Positions 25,933 through 37,672 of a DNA stretch of 51,065 nt are shown piece by piece. A model generated the notes under the pieces. That model made no database searches. It was not told the DNA's origin and saw only the letters and a list, made by a program, of their open reading frames with translations. Source of the DNA: Porogramme epimiltina. Taxonomy: Eukaryota > Basidiomycota > Agaricomycetes > Polyporales > Polyporaceae. How positions within the stretch are numbered: the stretch's first letter is position 1; every line of letters starts with the position of its first letter. The translations under genes and the position numbers were made by a program. The stretch spans positions 1-51,065 of the forward strand of contig FTLJ01000860.1 of the NCBI GenBank assembly GCA_900155495.1, read 5' to 3'.

Positions 25933-26956
25933 TCAAGCAGCCCGACTGCTCGGGACGTTGCCCAAACGATCCACGAAGAAGCGAGTCAGCCGATATCCAA
26001 ACCTGAACAGGTCTGCGAACATCATGTCGCCCTCAGTCGAGCTGAGGAGTATAGGGCCGTCCGCTATCATCTCGCGCACCAAGTTGATACGTTCTATCAG
26101 GTCTCGATAGGATTCAGGCTTGAATTCCTGCACATCCGCTTTCTGCCCGTCTTCTGCCCCTATGGATCGCCGCTCAGCCTCGTCCAGGTCGCGGAGCGCG
26201 GCCTGCGCCGCAAGCTCGTCCTTTCCAGATACTCCTTTTACCGGTCGCCCTGGAACCAGCCCCTCGATGACCGGCGGCGCACCTATTACACGCTCAAGAA
26301 AAGGAAGCGCGGTCGGTTTGAGAACGATTGGTTGTTCGCCCAGAGACCTGTCAAAGCCGAACGATCGAACTGAGGGTTGTTCCTCGAGCCATTCGGCCAA
26401 CTGGGTGAGGTGTATGTCGACAGCACGAAAAGGCGAACATCTGATATATCTTCCAATTGGCGCGTCTATGTCTAGTCGAAGAAATTTGACGTTCTTCATA
26501 CTCAGGAAACCATCCCGGAGAAGGGTGCCGAATGCCGACGCGAGGTAACTCGAAGTGTTGGGATAGGGGAAAGGCGAAGTGTCGGGAGAAATGATAATTG
26601 CTACACGATAGACATACTTGGCCATCTCTGGTTTCTTACATAGTGTTTTGAAGAACTTGATTGTCGTGACCGCGTTGCCGAGCAATAAAGACCTGTACAG
26701 CCCTTTGTTCGCAATGTCTCGACAAATTGAATTCACCGGACACAACGCGAGGAGTGTCGGCAAAGTGGCTTGCAAGATGATCGCATTAATGAGCTCAAGA
26801 GTTAGCTGAGGGACAAAACCTGGCCTGCTGTCAGTGAGAAAGAGACGGGATTCCTTGACCTTTACCTCTAATGGTATGTTCAGGACGATCCGTATATGAT
26901 GGTCCGGGCTGGTCGGTGTGTGCCAGGGATTTGAGAAAAGGAACGAGGGCGTTCAT
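25933..26956 (-). CDS. F-box-like hypothetical protein
   Basis: Two exons (26866-26956 and 25933-26819) encode 325 aa. After a short N-terminus (MNALVPFLKSLAHTDQPG) comes a helical segment, FVPQLTLELINAIIL then TLPTLLALCPVNSICRDIANKGLY. This resembles the degenerate F-box start of many agaricomycete proteins, where expanded F-box families are common. The remainder (VKFLRLDID, LAEWLEEQPSVRSFGFDR, LPFLERVIGAPPVIEGLVPGRP) looks like irregular leucine-rich repeats, fitting an SCF substrate adaptor. The intron acceptor GGCCAG at 26820 was chosen because it alone keeps phase. Start ATG 26956 precedes a clean donor. The 3' end converges on SMC3, with 215 bp between the stop codons. Confidence 0.7.
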
Positions 26957-27592
26957 GCATTGGCGGAGAGTTGATTGGTGTTGAGCCAAATTTCATTAGA
27001 AAGGGGAGATAGGAGGAACGCGATATGCGTACCACATGTGCCCGAGAGAGAGCTGTCCTCGGAGTCCGATCCAGGTTGAGAACCATCTATGACGAGGTTG
27101 CCTTCAGACGCCCATGCACTAAATGTTACAAAAGCGCAGTTGTATCGGTCCTCAGTGGGCTCGCAGTCCTGGCGACGTTGTCCCCGGATGTGGGCTTGCG
27201 CTTGAGGACGCTGGACAGGTCTTTGACGCAGAAGTAGTCGCGTCCAGGGCAACGACGGATGTGTCCGAGCCCAGGACTCAGGCCTCAATCCGGAGACGGC
27301 CGGGTGGATGCTTAGGCGGACGGTCTGAAGAGATAAGATTAGATTCACTCGGCAGCAGCGTGTCCTCCGCGGTCGTCGTTGAGCACGGCAGGCACGCCGT
27401 AGTCGTCGTTGCCCCGGACTGCCACCTCCCTCTCGTCTCGCGTTTGCGTTCTCGCACAGTGCACACACGATACAACTCAGAGATTGACGCATACATTTCC
27501 AGGGTGAGCTATGCCTGCCCTTGTCCACCGCCCTGCTCCTCACAAGACCTACCTCCAGTAGTCGACACGCCCTCAGGACCAAACTCTTGGTC
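26957..27592. other. divergent intergenic between F-box-like and TAPT1 genes
   Basis: Long open frames run through here on both strands (for example minus 26953-27594), but they start without ATG, overlap one another and have shadow-like composition. I treat the stretch as a promoter region. A missed exon cannot be excluded. Confidence 0.4.
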
Positions 27593-30064
27593 ATGCCTCA
27601 AATCTCGCGTTCACCAAAGAGAAAGCGCGTCAGACGGTACTTCTCTGCCTCTGCTGCCACGGGCGCAAGGTGGAACCCCAAGCTGGTCGGAGCACCTGGG
27701 TCTTCGTCGAACTCCAAGTCGCGTCGCCGAGGGTCTTCTATATCAAGCGAAGAGACGTATGGGTTTTCACCAACACGTACACACCAGAGCTTCCATGAGG
27801 AAGGGGAGGAGGATTTCAGGTATCATGACGCGTCCAACTCTTTCCCTCCACGCGACAACCGCCTTGAAACGCCGCCTGCGCAGCGACCTCCATTAACATA
27901 TGCGTCGCTTCCTCCGACACCTATTTCTCCATCCCCTCCGCTTCAGCCCTCACTCTCTGCCCCCCTACCATCATTCCAAAGTCTCGACACTGTCTACCAG
28001 CCACCCTTCTCGCTATGGGACTATCTACGCGAGGAGCTCCTTGCTACAGACTTCGACTCACATCAAGAGCTCAAGTGGGAAAGAGTTAGCAACTTCCTCA
28101 ACATGCCCATCGCGTTAGAGAAGGTCACACAACTCTATTAGTAGCCTCTACGTCCTAAAAGTACTCAATGTATTATACGTTAACAGATGTTCCTCTTCGG
28201 CTTCGTCGTCTGTCTAGATTCGTTCATGTATACATTCACCATCCTGCCAATTCGGTTTACCCTGGCATCCTGGAGGTTGTTTCTGAACGCCTTCTCTCGC
28301 AATGCCCCGGCTCTCCCCCCGTCTCAGAAGGCGGACATTCTGCGCGCACTGCTGCTTGTTATTTCCATTGTCATACTGGCGCCACTGACGGACGCGAGCA
28401 AGTTGTATCACTTCATACGTGGCCAAGACACAATCAAGCTGTATGTTATATTCAATGCATTAGAAGTATGCTCCGCTTTCAGAGCCTTCAAGCACTCTCT
28501 ACCAAATGTTGACTGCGATTTGTGTTCCACCAGATTGCGGACCGTCTCTGTGCTTCAATAGGCCAGGACATCATCGACTGCCTCTTCTCGCGATCTACCC
28601 TAGAAGCCATATCTCACAGGAAACGGCCTACATCGCACACATTACGAACGTTCTTCTATTTCTTCCTCGCCATGACATATACGGGTGGGCCTCTCTCGTA
28701 TCACAATCACCTAACCTGACTCACAAAAACCGACAGTTGCGCACACTCTTGTCATGATCTACCAGATGATATCTCTGAACGTAGCCGTGAACTCATACGA
28801 CAACGCGTTGCTGACACTCCTCGTCTCCAATCAATTCGTGGAGATCAAAGGCAGCGTGTTCAAGAAATTTGAAAAAGACAATCTCTTTCAAATCACTTGT
28901 GCAGGTGGGCTCACCGCTCTTGAACACTGGTTTACCGAAACTGACGGGGGCACTCGATAGATATTGTAGAGCGTTTTACCCTAGCTCTGATGCTGCTCAT
29001 CGTAGCTTTCCGAAACCTCATTGAATTGTCTGGATCCACGTTCAACTTCAGTGAGGGATTTGCTCTCCCCAAGAGCTTTGGTTGGTTCCGTGGCAACAAT
29101 GCTCTATGGACAACGTCATATGTGCGTCTCCCATTACACGCCCTCTCCTATCCACGCTAACTTGTCTTTCAGCCCGTCTTGACTGTCATGGTTTCAGAGG
29201 CTCTTGTCGATTGGCTAAAACATGCATTCATCACGAAGTTCAACCACATAAGGCCTTCAGTATATGAACGGTACACCGACGTTCTCTGCCGAGACCTCGC
29301 AAGTGGTAGTGCCGTAGGCCGCCGCGGCGCCAGGAAGGTGGGCTCCATTCGCTTCCTCCTTATACGTTCGTCCCCTCACCAGGCACATCGCACCCTCAGC
29401 ATACCTACGTTGATCAGTCTCCGCTCGTCGCGCGCCGACTCGGCTTTGCCTCCCTACCGCTCGCCGTCCTGGCGATCCTCATAGGCTCGCAGACCGTCGG
29501 CCTGCTCATCTCCATGCACGCGGACGAATCGCCTCTATGGATGCGCTCCTGGCGCGAGTACACGCCCGACGACTGGACGAACATCGCCAAGTGGTTGGCG
29601 ATCGCTATTCTGTGTTGGGGATGGTGCGTCCCCCTTCCACGAGCGTGATAGCCGCGATGCTGACACGCCAGTTCATTGGTCGTAGCGTTCTGGTGCTAAA
29701 GATCATGCTCGGTGTGCACCTACTGACGTACGCGACACGACGGCGCGCAGGGATGGAGGCGCGTGAGGATGCAGACCGGGTGAACGACTTCGGCCGAGAC
29801 CCGATCGGGGAGGGCAAGGAGGAGCAGGTACGTTCCCCAACTCCGTTTGATCCAAACTTGTCCTGACTCCCAGCCCCATTCATTCAGAGATATAACAAGG
29901 AGCTCAAAACGCTCCTCGACAGCCGGCGCGACGATGCGAGCCCTGTCGCCGAGATTGGGGAGCGGAAGCCTGGCGACGGGGATGGAGACAAGGACGGCGG
30001 GAAACGGAAGCGGCTGCCCCTGGAGGACATTACGCGGTTCACGATGGTGAAGCGCATTTGGTGA
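27593..30064 (+). CDS. TAPT1/Emp65-family ER membrane protein
   Basis: Nine exons (27593-28123, 28187-28465, 28534-28684, 28737-28904, 28961-29121, 29173-29337, 29400-29623, 29686-29827, 29888-30064) encode 665 aa. The N-terminal 140 residues are basic, Ser/Pro-rich and disordered. The conserved core begins FSLWDYLREELLATDFD and continues through DTIKLYVIFNALEIADRLCASIGQDI, HTLVMIYQMISLNVAVNSYDNALLTLLVSNQF and EIKGSVFKKF. Several TM segments follow, ending with YTPDDWTNIAKWLAIAIL and VLKIMLGVHLLTYATRRRAGMEARE. The tail is charged. In yeast Emp65 acts with the SUN protein Slp1 in ER protein surveillance. Acceptor 29684-29685 keeps phase; the pyrimidine-poorer alternative at 29671 would create a false frameshift. 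Confidence 0.93.
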
Positions 30065-30594
30065 CGTACTTTGCGCTCTTGTAGAGGACATGCACGACTT
30101 TGAGACTCCGTTTGATGCTTTTCATGAACCATCACGATCTTTCCGCTGCATTTTCGCTAGAGAACCGAGTGTGATGTATTGCTTAGAAGATCGACTATGG
30201 TCACAAAGTAAGGAATGTGGATGCTGCTTTCTAACCCGCTATCGATACAGTGAAATATAACTAATAGGTACAGATGTAAGGAGGGTGGGTGTCGCGTGGA
30301 AGCGGTGTCTACGGGGATACTAATACAACCGAAGGACGAAGACGAAGGACCGTGGGCGTGGATGATACATGTATAAATAAGGAGTGGTGGAAGGGGTGGC
30401 AAAACCGACCCTGTAGGTGTACATGTGGAGGAGGGGCTTACAATAGACCGCGAGTGAAAGAGAGATCGAATGTGGAAAGAAAGGACAGTGTGAGTGGGCA
30501 GAAAGAAGCGGACATGTCCACCCTATCCACCCCGCGGGCCGGCCGCGATGGGTGGAGTAAGGAACGTTGAGTTCTTCATGAATCTTCGTTGCGC
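30065..30594. other. convergent intergenic
   Basis: This holds the 3' flanks of TAPT1 and the disordered-protein gene. The plus strand is purine-rich from about 30270 to 30500 (GGAAGGGGTGG, GAAAGAGAG). No gene is seen. Confidence 0.45.
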
Positions 30595-32511
30595 TCAAAC
30601 CCTGCGCGACGTCTTCCGGGCGACAGTGGGGGGCATCGTGCCGTAATCCTTCCTCCCGACCAAATACCGGTCCCAGTCGACAGAGATGGGTGCCGCGCCC
30701 TCGGGCTCGTTGAGCGCGAGCGCGATCTGGTGCGCGAACGTGTTCGCCACGCCATAGTATCGCTCGTCGCGCATCGGCGACCCCGGCGGCGTCTTCATCC
30801 TCTCCCGCTGCCGTTCCGCCTTCTCGCGCTCGCGCGCCACCGCTTCCTTGAGCCGCTCGTGCGCGGTGAGCCGTGGTGGCACGTACGGATCATTGGGGTG
30901 GAAAACCTGAGCGCGGTGCGACGCCGCGCGGTTGAGGTCCGGCTGGACGACGGTCGTCGCGCCCAGCACGCTACGCGGGGCTGAGCTCTCCTTGATGTGC
31001 AGGTTCGCGCGGACCTTCGCCGCGGTCGGCGTCGGGACAGGGGGGGCGCGCATCCTCTCCTCGCGCGCTCTTCCCTTCTCCTTCTCCTTCTCTCTCTCCT
31101 TCTCCCGCACCCGCGCCTTAGCGCGTGCAGGCTCGTTGAGGCCCGTGAGCACCGGGCGCTCCTCATCCGCGGAGCGGCGCGGCGTCGGCAGGCGCTGCGG
31201 GTTCCCGTAGGATCCGTCGGGGGACACGTCCCGCGGGACGTCCACGTCGCTCGTGCGGCGCGACGAGAGCGACGGCTGGCGGTACACCGCGGGGTGCGCG
31301 GGGAGCGGGACGATGCTGCCCCTGCCCGGCCTTGGCCCGGGCTGCACGAGCGGCGTCGACTTGACCGTGCGCAGCTCGGGCCTCCCGCGCGCGTCGTCGC
31401 CATCCGGGCCCGTGCGCCCTCCGTCGTCGCCGCGGTAGCGCGCGTGCATGGGCGGGAGCTCGAGCTCGCTCGCGGACGACGAGCGCCGAATAGCGCCGTG
31501 CCGCCGCAGGGATGATGGGCGGCTCGGGTCCGGGGTGCAATACTGCTCGGGCACGGGGGCGGGATCCGGAGTGGCGTACATTGCATGGGCCCGCGACGAT
31601 GGCGCCTTCGGGCGGGGCCTGGTGCTCCGCCCGCGCTCGTCCAGCGTTGACCGCGGTGTGGCTGTGGCCGGGGGTGTGGTCTTCGTGGCCTGGGCGATGT
31701 GCGGCATGCGGAGGCCCGCCGCGTAGTAGCTGTCGGGCTGCCGCACACGCTCACCGGAGGGCTCGCGCGCGTGGTGCGACGGTCGCGCGGCGAACGGATC
31801 GAACTTCGCGTCCTTTGGCGGCGGCTCAGGCGGGGGGTCGTCCTCGCCACGGCCGCGGGGCGCGCTCCGATCCATTGCGCGCCCCCGCGAGTCGCTCCCG
31901 GGGAAGGGGACCGTGCTCTCTACCCGGGCAGTCCCTCGACGCGAAGCTCTGACCGCCGCGGCTGGCGGAGGCGGCTGCTGCTCTGGGACGAGAGCTTTCG
32001 GAATGCTTCCTCGATGGCCATACGGCAGGTCTTCCTCCCTCGGCCGTTCGGGGCGCTTCGCGACATTGGCAGCCCTGTACGCCTTCTGCTCCTCTTGGCG
32101 AAGCGTGGGATCTCGGAGGACATTTGGACGGCCCTCCTCTGCGCTTGGTCGGCGCGTCGGGCGGCGCGAGCCGCTGCCGTGCATCATCTCCGCGCTCTCC
32201 ACCCACAGGTCGTGAGTATCAGTGGGGTGAAGGAGAGGGTACCGAATGTCTTCCTTGGATACCTTGCGGTACGACGGCCGGCGGTAGACGGAGGGACCGG
32301 GGGACGGCGCGGGCGTATGCCAGCTCTTCTTGTTGCCATAATCGAAGAACGAGTCTTGGGGGCTCGTACTCGTCGGTACTACGGCGTTGCTGGACGTATC
32401 GTTAGTTGTGGTTGGGAGCCAGAAGTCGCAATATCAAGCATGCGTCACTCACATGATAGTGTCTGATAGTTTTCTTAGCCTTTGAAACGTCTGAGACGTT
32501 CGTCTCTGCAT
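30595..32511 (-). CDS. large intrinsically disordered protein, function unknown
   Basis: Two exons (32453-32511 and 30595-32389) encode 617 aa. The start MQRRTSQTFQRLRKLSDTI follows an in-frame stop, and the only intron (63 nt) has a CTAAC branch site. The N-terminus has the most conserved-looking blocks: DSFFDYGNKKSWHTP, YRRPSYRKVSKEDIRYP and DLWVESAEMM. The middle is Pro/Arg/Ser/Asp-rich with no folded domain. Charged runs (KEREKEKEKGRAREER; EAVAREREKAERQRERM) suggest short coiled or single helices. The end (YYGVANTFAHQIALALNEP, WDRYLVGRKDYGTMPPTVARK) is again ordered-looking. GC is higher than in its neighbours, so long shadow frames appear on the plus strand. I do not recognise a family. 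Confidence 0.75.
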
Positions 32512-34428
32512 CTTCTATGGGGGAACGCGATGCAGGACTGAATAGTTGTGGTGGTGAATCGAATGCAAGTGGTAGAATGAATGATTGCGGAAGATGGTCG
32601 GGGTATACGAGAAAGATGTCAAGTGGCTCGGAAGGTAGGAGGCCAAGGATATATGACCCACCCTGAGCTCTCCTCTGCCCCGGCCACGCTGTGGTCGTGT
32701 GGCAATGGCAAAGCACACCTGTCAAGAATATTAATGGGCGGGGGTAAAAGCGACCTCAGTACAAAATAGGAACAGGGGGGCCCGTACCTTTAATGTGGTC
32801 ATCGCGGCCTCACGTCCAAAGTCTATGGCCATTGCGTAAAGGCAAGCCCTTGAGCGACACCTCTGCCGAAAAGCTGGAAAGATACCTCGCCTGAAGCTCT
32901 CCGATATTTTGCGCCTTTCTGGATTGCTGGAAGCGGCGATCATACGCGGTCACAAAGGAAGTTCGCCACTGTGCCGGCTCGGTGCACGTGCTACTAAACT
33001 CTCCCCCTGCCGATCCCGGTGTCCGCATTTGTAAATTGATGCCACCGAAGTATCACATAGCTTTAATGAAGATGTCAGGACACCCAACGAGCCGTCAAGT
33101 CTATACGGCAAGGAAGAGACGACGTCCCCAACTCGGGAGCCGGGAGGATATCCGTTGGGAATGTAGAGGGTGGCCCGGTGTTTAGACGAAGCTCCGTACC
33201 GGTAGCGCCAGGACCAAGAACAAAGAAAGGGGCATAAGGAAATCCTTGAAGATTAACGTGGGGAAAAGTGCCATGGCTGTTCAAACACAGGCATTAAACA
33301 GGTCTCACGGAAAGACGATAAAGAATATAAATGGCAGCATAGCACGAGGTTGATGTGCTCACGGCGTCATCCACGACGGACAAGAGGGCATGTACTCTGG
33401 GAAATGCGACGTCGATGGCTGGTCTCGAGACCTTTTATTACTCAGGATTAGTTGTGGAACGCACGGAAGGACAGGATCTTAACGCACGAGTAGGAGATAT
33501 TGCGTGGTAGATGTCTACTCGATACCCAGACCCCTTGGGGACACGATCGCTCAACAACAAATGCCTCACCGGCGAGATCGATAGCAAGCAGGATCCTGGA
33601 GTTGTGCATGGGAGACGACGGAGGACTTCAATTGCGTTCGGATTGATAGGAGTGCTAAAAACAGCCCAAAATGGCCTACATGAGGTCTACCAAAAGATAC
33701 ACTCCTTACGGCTATGGTACACGTTCCTACCAGCAACCCCAGGGCGCACCTCTGCACGCCCATTTGCCCAATGGGCCGGGACTGATCCGCGTACATAGCC
33801 ATTACCTGCTGCGCAGCAGCCTTGAATGAACGAGAAGGTAAGACATGTTGCCGGCGTGGGTAGACATGCGGGGGCCTGGCCTGCGGAAGGACCGCTGGGC
33901 GAGCAATGTCGTATCGCCTTCCGCATGCCGAAGTATGAGGCGATGAGGTGCTAAGACGGTAGGAGCAAGTACGTGCTGCGGCGGGTCCAGAGCGCGCTTG
34001 CCGGCAGGTCTGTGGTCTTGAGGGTCCTAGGATTCTGAGCGCCTGAGAAAGGGGGGGGGAGAGGACAGACGGGCGCGGTAGGGGGGAGCATCAAGGTATG
34101 ACGAGGTGGTGCGCGATGTTTCGGATGACGGAGGGGTGGACGGAAGGAGGAGGGGGAGTGGCGCGTGCAGGACGCGTGGGGCGCAAGAGCCTGTTCCTGT
34201 GAGGTCAAGATGTTTCTCCGGGCGCCTGCTGCCGTGGGTGGCTCGGCTGACGTCACAGCCCTCCCCCTGTTAAATGCTCCTCGACGACCATCCACCAGGT
34301 CTCTCATCCCCACGACTCAAGCCCACCTCTCTCGTGAGCACCCCGTGCAGTGAATATCCCTTGGGTCACTCTAACCTGAGCCATCAGCCCATCAAGCCCA
34401 CCCGCTCACGACCTTTACGACTTCAACA
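32512..34428. other. 1.9-kb intergenic, possibly holding one small spliced gene
   Basis: Near 32645 a TATATA-like element could serve the disordered-protein gene. Between 33650 and 33830 the minus strand has a coding-like patch (MAMYADQSRPIGQMGVQRC) with plausible splice sites, described in the findings. A G-run lies at about 34049-34060. The rest shows nothing recognisable. Confidence 0.4.
34248..34255. promoter_or_regulatory. CRE/ATF-type palindrome TGACGTCA
   Basis: A perfect TGACGTCA lies about 175 bp before the SUR7/PalI-like start codon. Fungal bZIP factors of the Atf1/CREB type bind this octamer. Function here is inferred from position only. Confidence 0.35.
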
Positions 34429-35157
34429 ATGGCTGCCGGCGCTGCTGTCCCAGGCCTCTTCTTCACCTTTGCAGCGATGGTACTCCTCGTCATCGTGCGT
34501 GCCTTACATGTCTGCTGTGTAAATATACTCATACCCCACCTCTCTAGGCATCCGTCTCCGCGCCAACATGGGAAGATGTATCATTCCTCAACGTCCCACT
34601 TGGCGCTCAAACCATCCACTTCGGAGTGTTTGGCTTCACTGGTTCACAAGCGCACGTAGGATGGTTCTTCCCTGCCGGCCTTAGGTATGCTTCATCTTTG
34701 TATGGCCATTTTTACGATGTACTGAGATATGGGACGCAGCGATGATAAGCTCAATGGGGATCTCTTCCACCATCTCACCTTCGTTCTCGTCCTTGTGCCC
34801 GTTGGTAGGTGCTCTCCGCTAACGCTCATCTCGCGGAGGCTGACTTTGTCCCTAGCTGCGGGACTTTCCGGCCTCGCCGTCCTGTTCGGGCTCTGCGGCG
34901 CCGCATACCACCGCGTGGGGACCATCTTCATGACCCTCATCAGCGCCCTCGCTTTCCTCGTCACCCTCGTCGTATGGGTCATCGGGATGGTGCTCTTCGG
35001 CATCGCACGCAACCACTTCAGGGACCGCGGTCTCGATGCCACCTGGGGAAATGCCAACTGGATGGTCCTCGGCGCGCTTGTCGCCCTCTTTATTGGCTTC
35101 TTTGCCAGCCTGTGCGGTTCATTTGGTCGCTACGGCCGCCGGCGCACTGCGTATTGA
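34429..35157 (+). CDS. SUR7/PalI-family four-TM membrane protein
   Basis: Four exons (34429-34494, 34548-34684, 34740-34804, 34856-35157) encode 189 aa. TM1 is near the N-terminus (GLFFTFAAMVLLVIASVSAP). An extracellular loop follows, containing WEDVSFLNVPLG and HFGVFGFTG, where SUR7/PalI proteins have a W/G-rich loop. Three more TMs are grouped at the end (LTFVLVLVPVAAGLSGLAVLFGLC; FMTLISALAFLVTLVVWVIGMVLFGIA; NWMVLGALVALFIGFFASLCGSF). Family members sit in plasma-membrane eisosome patches or, as PalI/Rim9, take part in ambient-pH sensing. Which role applies here cannot be decided. The short C-terminus (GRYGRRRTAY) lacks the long tail of PalI. Confidence 0.82.
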
Positions 35158-36306
35158 GTGCGATAACGACATCTGCTTTGGGTTGGTTTGCGGACCTTTT
35201 TTCCTACCAGTCGGTATAAACCGTGCTAGATACCTTGCTTCTATTCATGCCATATATTCTACGAGACGAACGTTTACTACGACTATACGACCCTTGACTG
35301 TGTAACACCAACTCTTCGAATCTTTGCATACCAGTTGTATCTTACTTGCTTCCGAGTCCGTCCCTGCATATGCGGCTCCCGACTACCTACCTGTAGTGCT
35401 ACTTGCCTTGCATAATGTACCCATGGTCGTAGTTTCTCTTCCTTACAGGGCACGCGCCTGTCGGACGTCTGTGGGCATGAGGCCAGTGCTACTTACGCAT
35501 GCAATTGGGCTGGCATCGAGTGCAAAAGCTGGCGACGAGTTGAACTCCGCCAGGGACCAGGGACCGGCAGTCTACGGACCGCACTCGGACCACTCACTCC
35601 GGCTGGCGCTTCCCACGACTGTGGCTCCCGTTGCAAGCCTAGCGTGCCCTGTCGTAACCTTCTGCACGAGTCTATCACCACCTTCAGACATTATCCGACA
35701 TCTTGCGGTTTCTTTGACTTCGTTCCCTCGGCGGCTCTAGCAGTCTCTCCCTTCGTCTACACTTGGGTCATCTGAAATGACCGAACCGGAAGGGGGCGCC
35801 CCGACGCTCCCAGTCAAACCGAGCTTCCACACCCCGGCGTTTCAACGTCCGTGGAAGGTGGCCCCACTTTGCACATAGATCACAAGGATATAACGTGCTA
35901 GACCCTATACTACTCGGCGCACTCATGCGGCGCAATTGGACGGAGAGGAGAAGGTGGACCGGCGAGGCCAAGGAAGCACTGGTCTGCCGTAGCCCACGCC
36001 GCGGAATAGCGCAGCCTCATGTCTGACCTACCTTGAAGTGAGCTCATTGCGCCTCATGTGGATCGTCCGATATGAGCCATGCCTTGCTGCACAGAAAGCC
36101 TACCGACTGCTGTCGGTCGTCTTGAGATCGGCTGTGACCCGCTTCACGCCCTCCACTACTAGCCTCTACACAGGAACGGGTCACAAGCCTCGGGAAGATT
36201 GCTACGTACGCTCCCGCGGAGGAGTTTCATAGCTCCTCAATACTACCGCAGAACAAAGACGCGCTTCAGTCCGCAGGCCGCCGCCCTTCAAACTGATCCA
36301 GAGAGA
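35158..36306. other. intergenic, no gene recognised
   Basis: This is 1.15 kb between two plus-strand membrane-protein genes. The frame at 35324-35740 plus is open for 138 codons, but its start is not ATG and it contains no motif. I treat it as non-coding. Confidence 0.4.
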
Positions 36307-37594
36307 ATGGAAACCGCTTCGCGGCTCTACGTCCCAGGACTCGACCAACACCAAACGCTCCCACCCCCGCTCGCGCGGATTCCTGCTCCCATCGGAGGGG
36401 TGCCCAGCGAACTGGACTTCGCGCCATCGTGTCTCTTCGTCGCGCTGTACGCATCCCTGGTTCCCATCGCGCTGTACCGCCTGTTCGCGCGGAGCTCGAG
36501 GAACCTCATCGTCATTTTCAGCCTAGGATTCCTGGTAGAACGGTGCGTGCGTGCTCCTAGCATCCACCCCCCCCCCCTCAATCTCCGAATCCTGTTCATC
36601 AGACATCTCATTTCCTGTTTTCAGACTCACGTTCTTCATCATCCGCTCTTCCGAGGCCCGCGCCCCAGCGGCCTCTCGCGCTTCGCCCGTCTATCTGGCC
36701 TATGCGCAGAGCACGCTTGCGGCCGGCTTTCTCTCCGTCGGAAAGGACCTCGTTGCCGCAGTCCGTGCGCTGTTGATCCATTCCAGCGCCATCCACCCAC
36801 CCGGCGACCCGGAGCTCGAGTGGGAAGGGAAGCACGCTGTCAGCCACAGCGCGAACTTCGCTGATGAACCCGCAAAGCTCGCGCATATCTCTGCCGTTTT
36901 CTCTCCATCGGCGTCGGACATGCAGGGTCCGTATGCACCGTGGAAGGGCTGGTGGGGAAGCCTGACGCGCGCACGAGAGCGCGTCTTGTACGACGTCGCG
37001 AGCGTCATCCTCTCCGCAGCGTTTATTGTCGACATCGCTCTTTCACTCTCCTCTGGCGGAACCTATGCGAAAGCGATCTTCGTCGAACGGTGGGCGGAAT
37101 GGACGGTTCGGATGAGGTTCGTCTTGCTGTTCCCTTCACCGGCTTGTGAGTCACTGATGTTCGGACTTGGTTCTAGGTACATTAGCTGCGGGGTAGGGCT
37201 ACTACTCGTGTCACTCGTCCACGTGAGCGCATACTGGGCATGGGCACGGAACCCTGCGATGGGTCACGCGTCTGTAATGATTGTATCTGTGATGTGTATT
37301 CTCCTCGTATGCACCTTCTACTTATCCTTACCCCTACATTGTACTCACGAGCAGTATGTCCAGTCTGTGGTTGGCGTTTACCGATTGATTGTGATGGGAG
37401 CCGTCACGGAAGACTTTCTCTCAACAGGACCTGGCAGTCTCAATAGCACCAGCTCAAAGGCGACGTTCTACGTCTTTCATGTCGCACCGGAGTGGCTGGC
37501 GGTCTCGTTACTGCTCTCCGTAAACGTTCGACGTCGCTTCGTCCGGGGCGGTAGGGTTTGTGAAGAAGAATCTGTTCGCAACGCTACAGTGTAA
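36307..37594 (+). CDS. multispanning membrane protein of unknown function (about 7 TM)
   Basis: Four exons (36307-36542, 36625-37116, 37177-37306, 37355-37594) encode 365 aa. The N-terminus is METASRLYVPGLDQ. TM segments appear at SCLFVALYASLVPIALYRLF, LIVIFSLGFLVERTLTFFII, LAYAQSTLAAGFLSVGKDLV, VASVILSAAFIVDIALSLSS, CGVGLLLVSLVHVSAYWAWA, VMIVSVMCILL/VGVYRLIVM and FHVAPEWLAVSLLLSVNV. The pattern recalls fungal-specific seven-TM families such as RTA1-like or DUF7702-type proteins, but I cannot place it. Both later introns (60 and 48 nt) are stopless and divisible by three, so unspliced reading also gives a continuous frame. Good donor and acceptor sites favour splicing. The start could lie further upstream if a leader exon exists. 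Confidence 0.72.
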
Positions 37595-37672
37595 ATATCC
37601 AAAATATGTACATACTCCTCGCGAGCAGGACGATCATATTCCAATGGAATCGCAGATATTCCGTTGAACGCG

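Noticed and set aside
26953..27594. 213-codon minus-strand open frame
   Set aside because: It has no supported ATG, no motif, overlaps other open frames, and covers the expected divergent promoter.
29624..29700. Apparent frameshift in the TAPT1 gene after exon 7
   Set aside because: Using the acceptor at 29671 shifts the frame to a stop. The acceptor TCGTAG at 29684-29685 restores phase and gives CWGCVLVLKIMLG, so the gene is intact.
30932..32466. Several long plus-strand frames opposite the disordered protein
   Set aside because: They are Arg-rich shadows of a GC-rich coding strand. Only the minus frame has a start, a branch-site intron and coherent ends.
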